This document shows positions 4,973 through 5,069 of a DNA stretch of 5,069 bases, piece after piece (positions within the stretch are counted from its first letter, which is position 1; each line of letters begins with the position of its first letter). The position numbers and the translations under genes are program-made. The stretch is from Deltaproteobacteria bacterium (GTDB lineage Bacteria > Desulfobacterota > Desulfarculia > Adiutricales > Adiutricaceae). The notes beneath the pieces are model-generated. The model saw only the letters and a list, made by a program, of their open reading frames with translations. It was not told the DNA's origin and did not search any database. The DNA is taken from positions 1 through 5,069 of the forward strand of contig JAITJT010000077.1 of assembly GCA_031278795.1 (NCBI GenBank), read 5' to 3'.

Positions 4973-5069
4973 CCTGGTAGATTTTAGAAAGAGGTGGGAG
5001 TCGCCTAAAAGTTAGGGTGTTTAGCTGGGAGCGCTCCAGGTCCGGGGGCGCTTGTGGGCTATGGGGGGA

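Noticed and set aside
4890..5069. Open frame of 59 codons on the minus strand from the right edge.
   Set aside because: It reads straight through a strong terminator-like hairpin and gives a low-complexity Ser/Pro/Phe-rich peptide.

Overview
The window is one bacterial chromosomal segment with all recognisable genes on the minus strand. It carries a compact housekeeping operon read right to left: valS (valyl-tRNA synthetase), nadC (quinolinate phosphoribosyltransferase) and an 85-residue winged-helix-like protein. Each gene pair is joined by a 4-base ATGA stop/start overlap. At the left edge only the first 27 codons of another minus-strand gene are visible, a protein with an N-terminal membrane anchor. 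The coding DNA is GC-rich and the intergenic DNA is much more AT-rich. The valS-nadC pairing and the style of ValRS suggest a deltaproteobacterium (Desulfobacterota), but this is an inference from memory and not certain.

Right flank (about 4480-5069): no convincing gene. It holds a minus-strand terminator-like hairpin with a U-tract (4946-4972), probably ending a transcript from beyond the right edge. After it come several small inverted and direct repeats, then a good sigma-70-type promoter (TTGCCT, 17 bases, TATAAT) at 4556-4584. The resulting short valS leader folds into a GC-rich hairpin whose loop contains an anti-Shine-Dalgarno-like sequence.

Operon (696-4479): valS is full length (889 aa) with the class I signatures, two pairs of zinc-ligand-type CxxC motifs, an editing domain and a C-terminal coiled coil. 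Inside it lies a perfect 13-bp inverted repeat with a GNRA-type loop, in a variable linker. nadC (287 aa) has all the substrate-binding residues expected. The third gene is not recognised as a named family, but it looks like a small DNA-binding protein translated with nadC. A hairpin at 641-662 followed by a short T-run ends the operon.

Left flank (82-640): this is the least ordinary part. A perfect TATAAT (571-576), twelve tandem copies of AATC (503-550) and about 300 bases of extremely A-rich plus strand (T-rich in the sense of the downstream gene) precede GC-rich palindromes and the start codon at 81. If the candidate promoter is used, the left-edge gene has a very long U-rich leader with a slippage-prone tetranucleotide repeat near its 5' end. 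I see no new defence, mobile or CRISPR system. The points of interest are regulatory DNA and the small nadC-linked protein.
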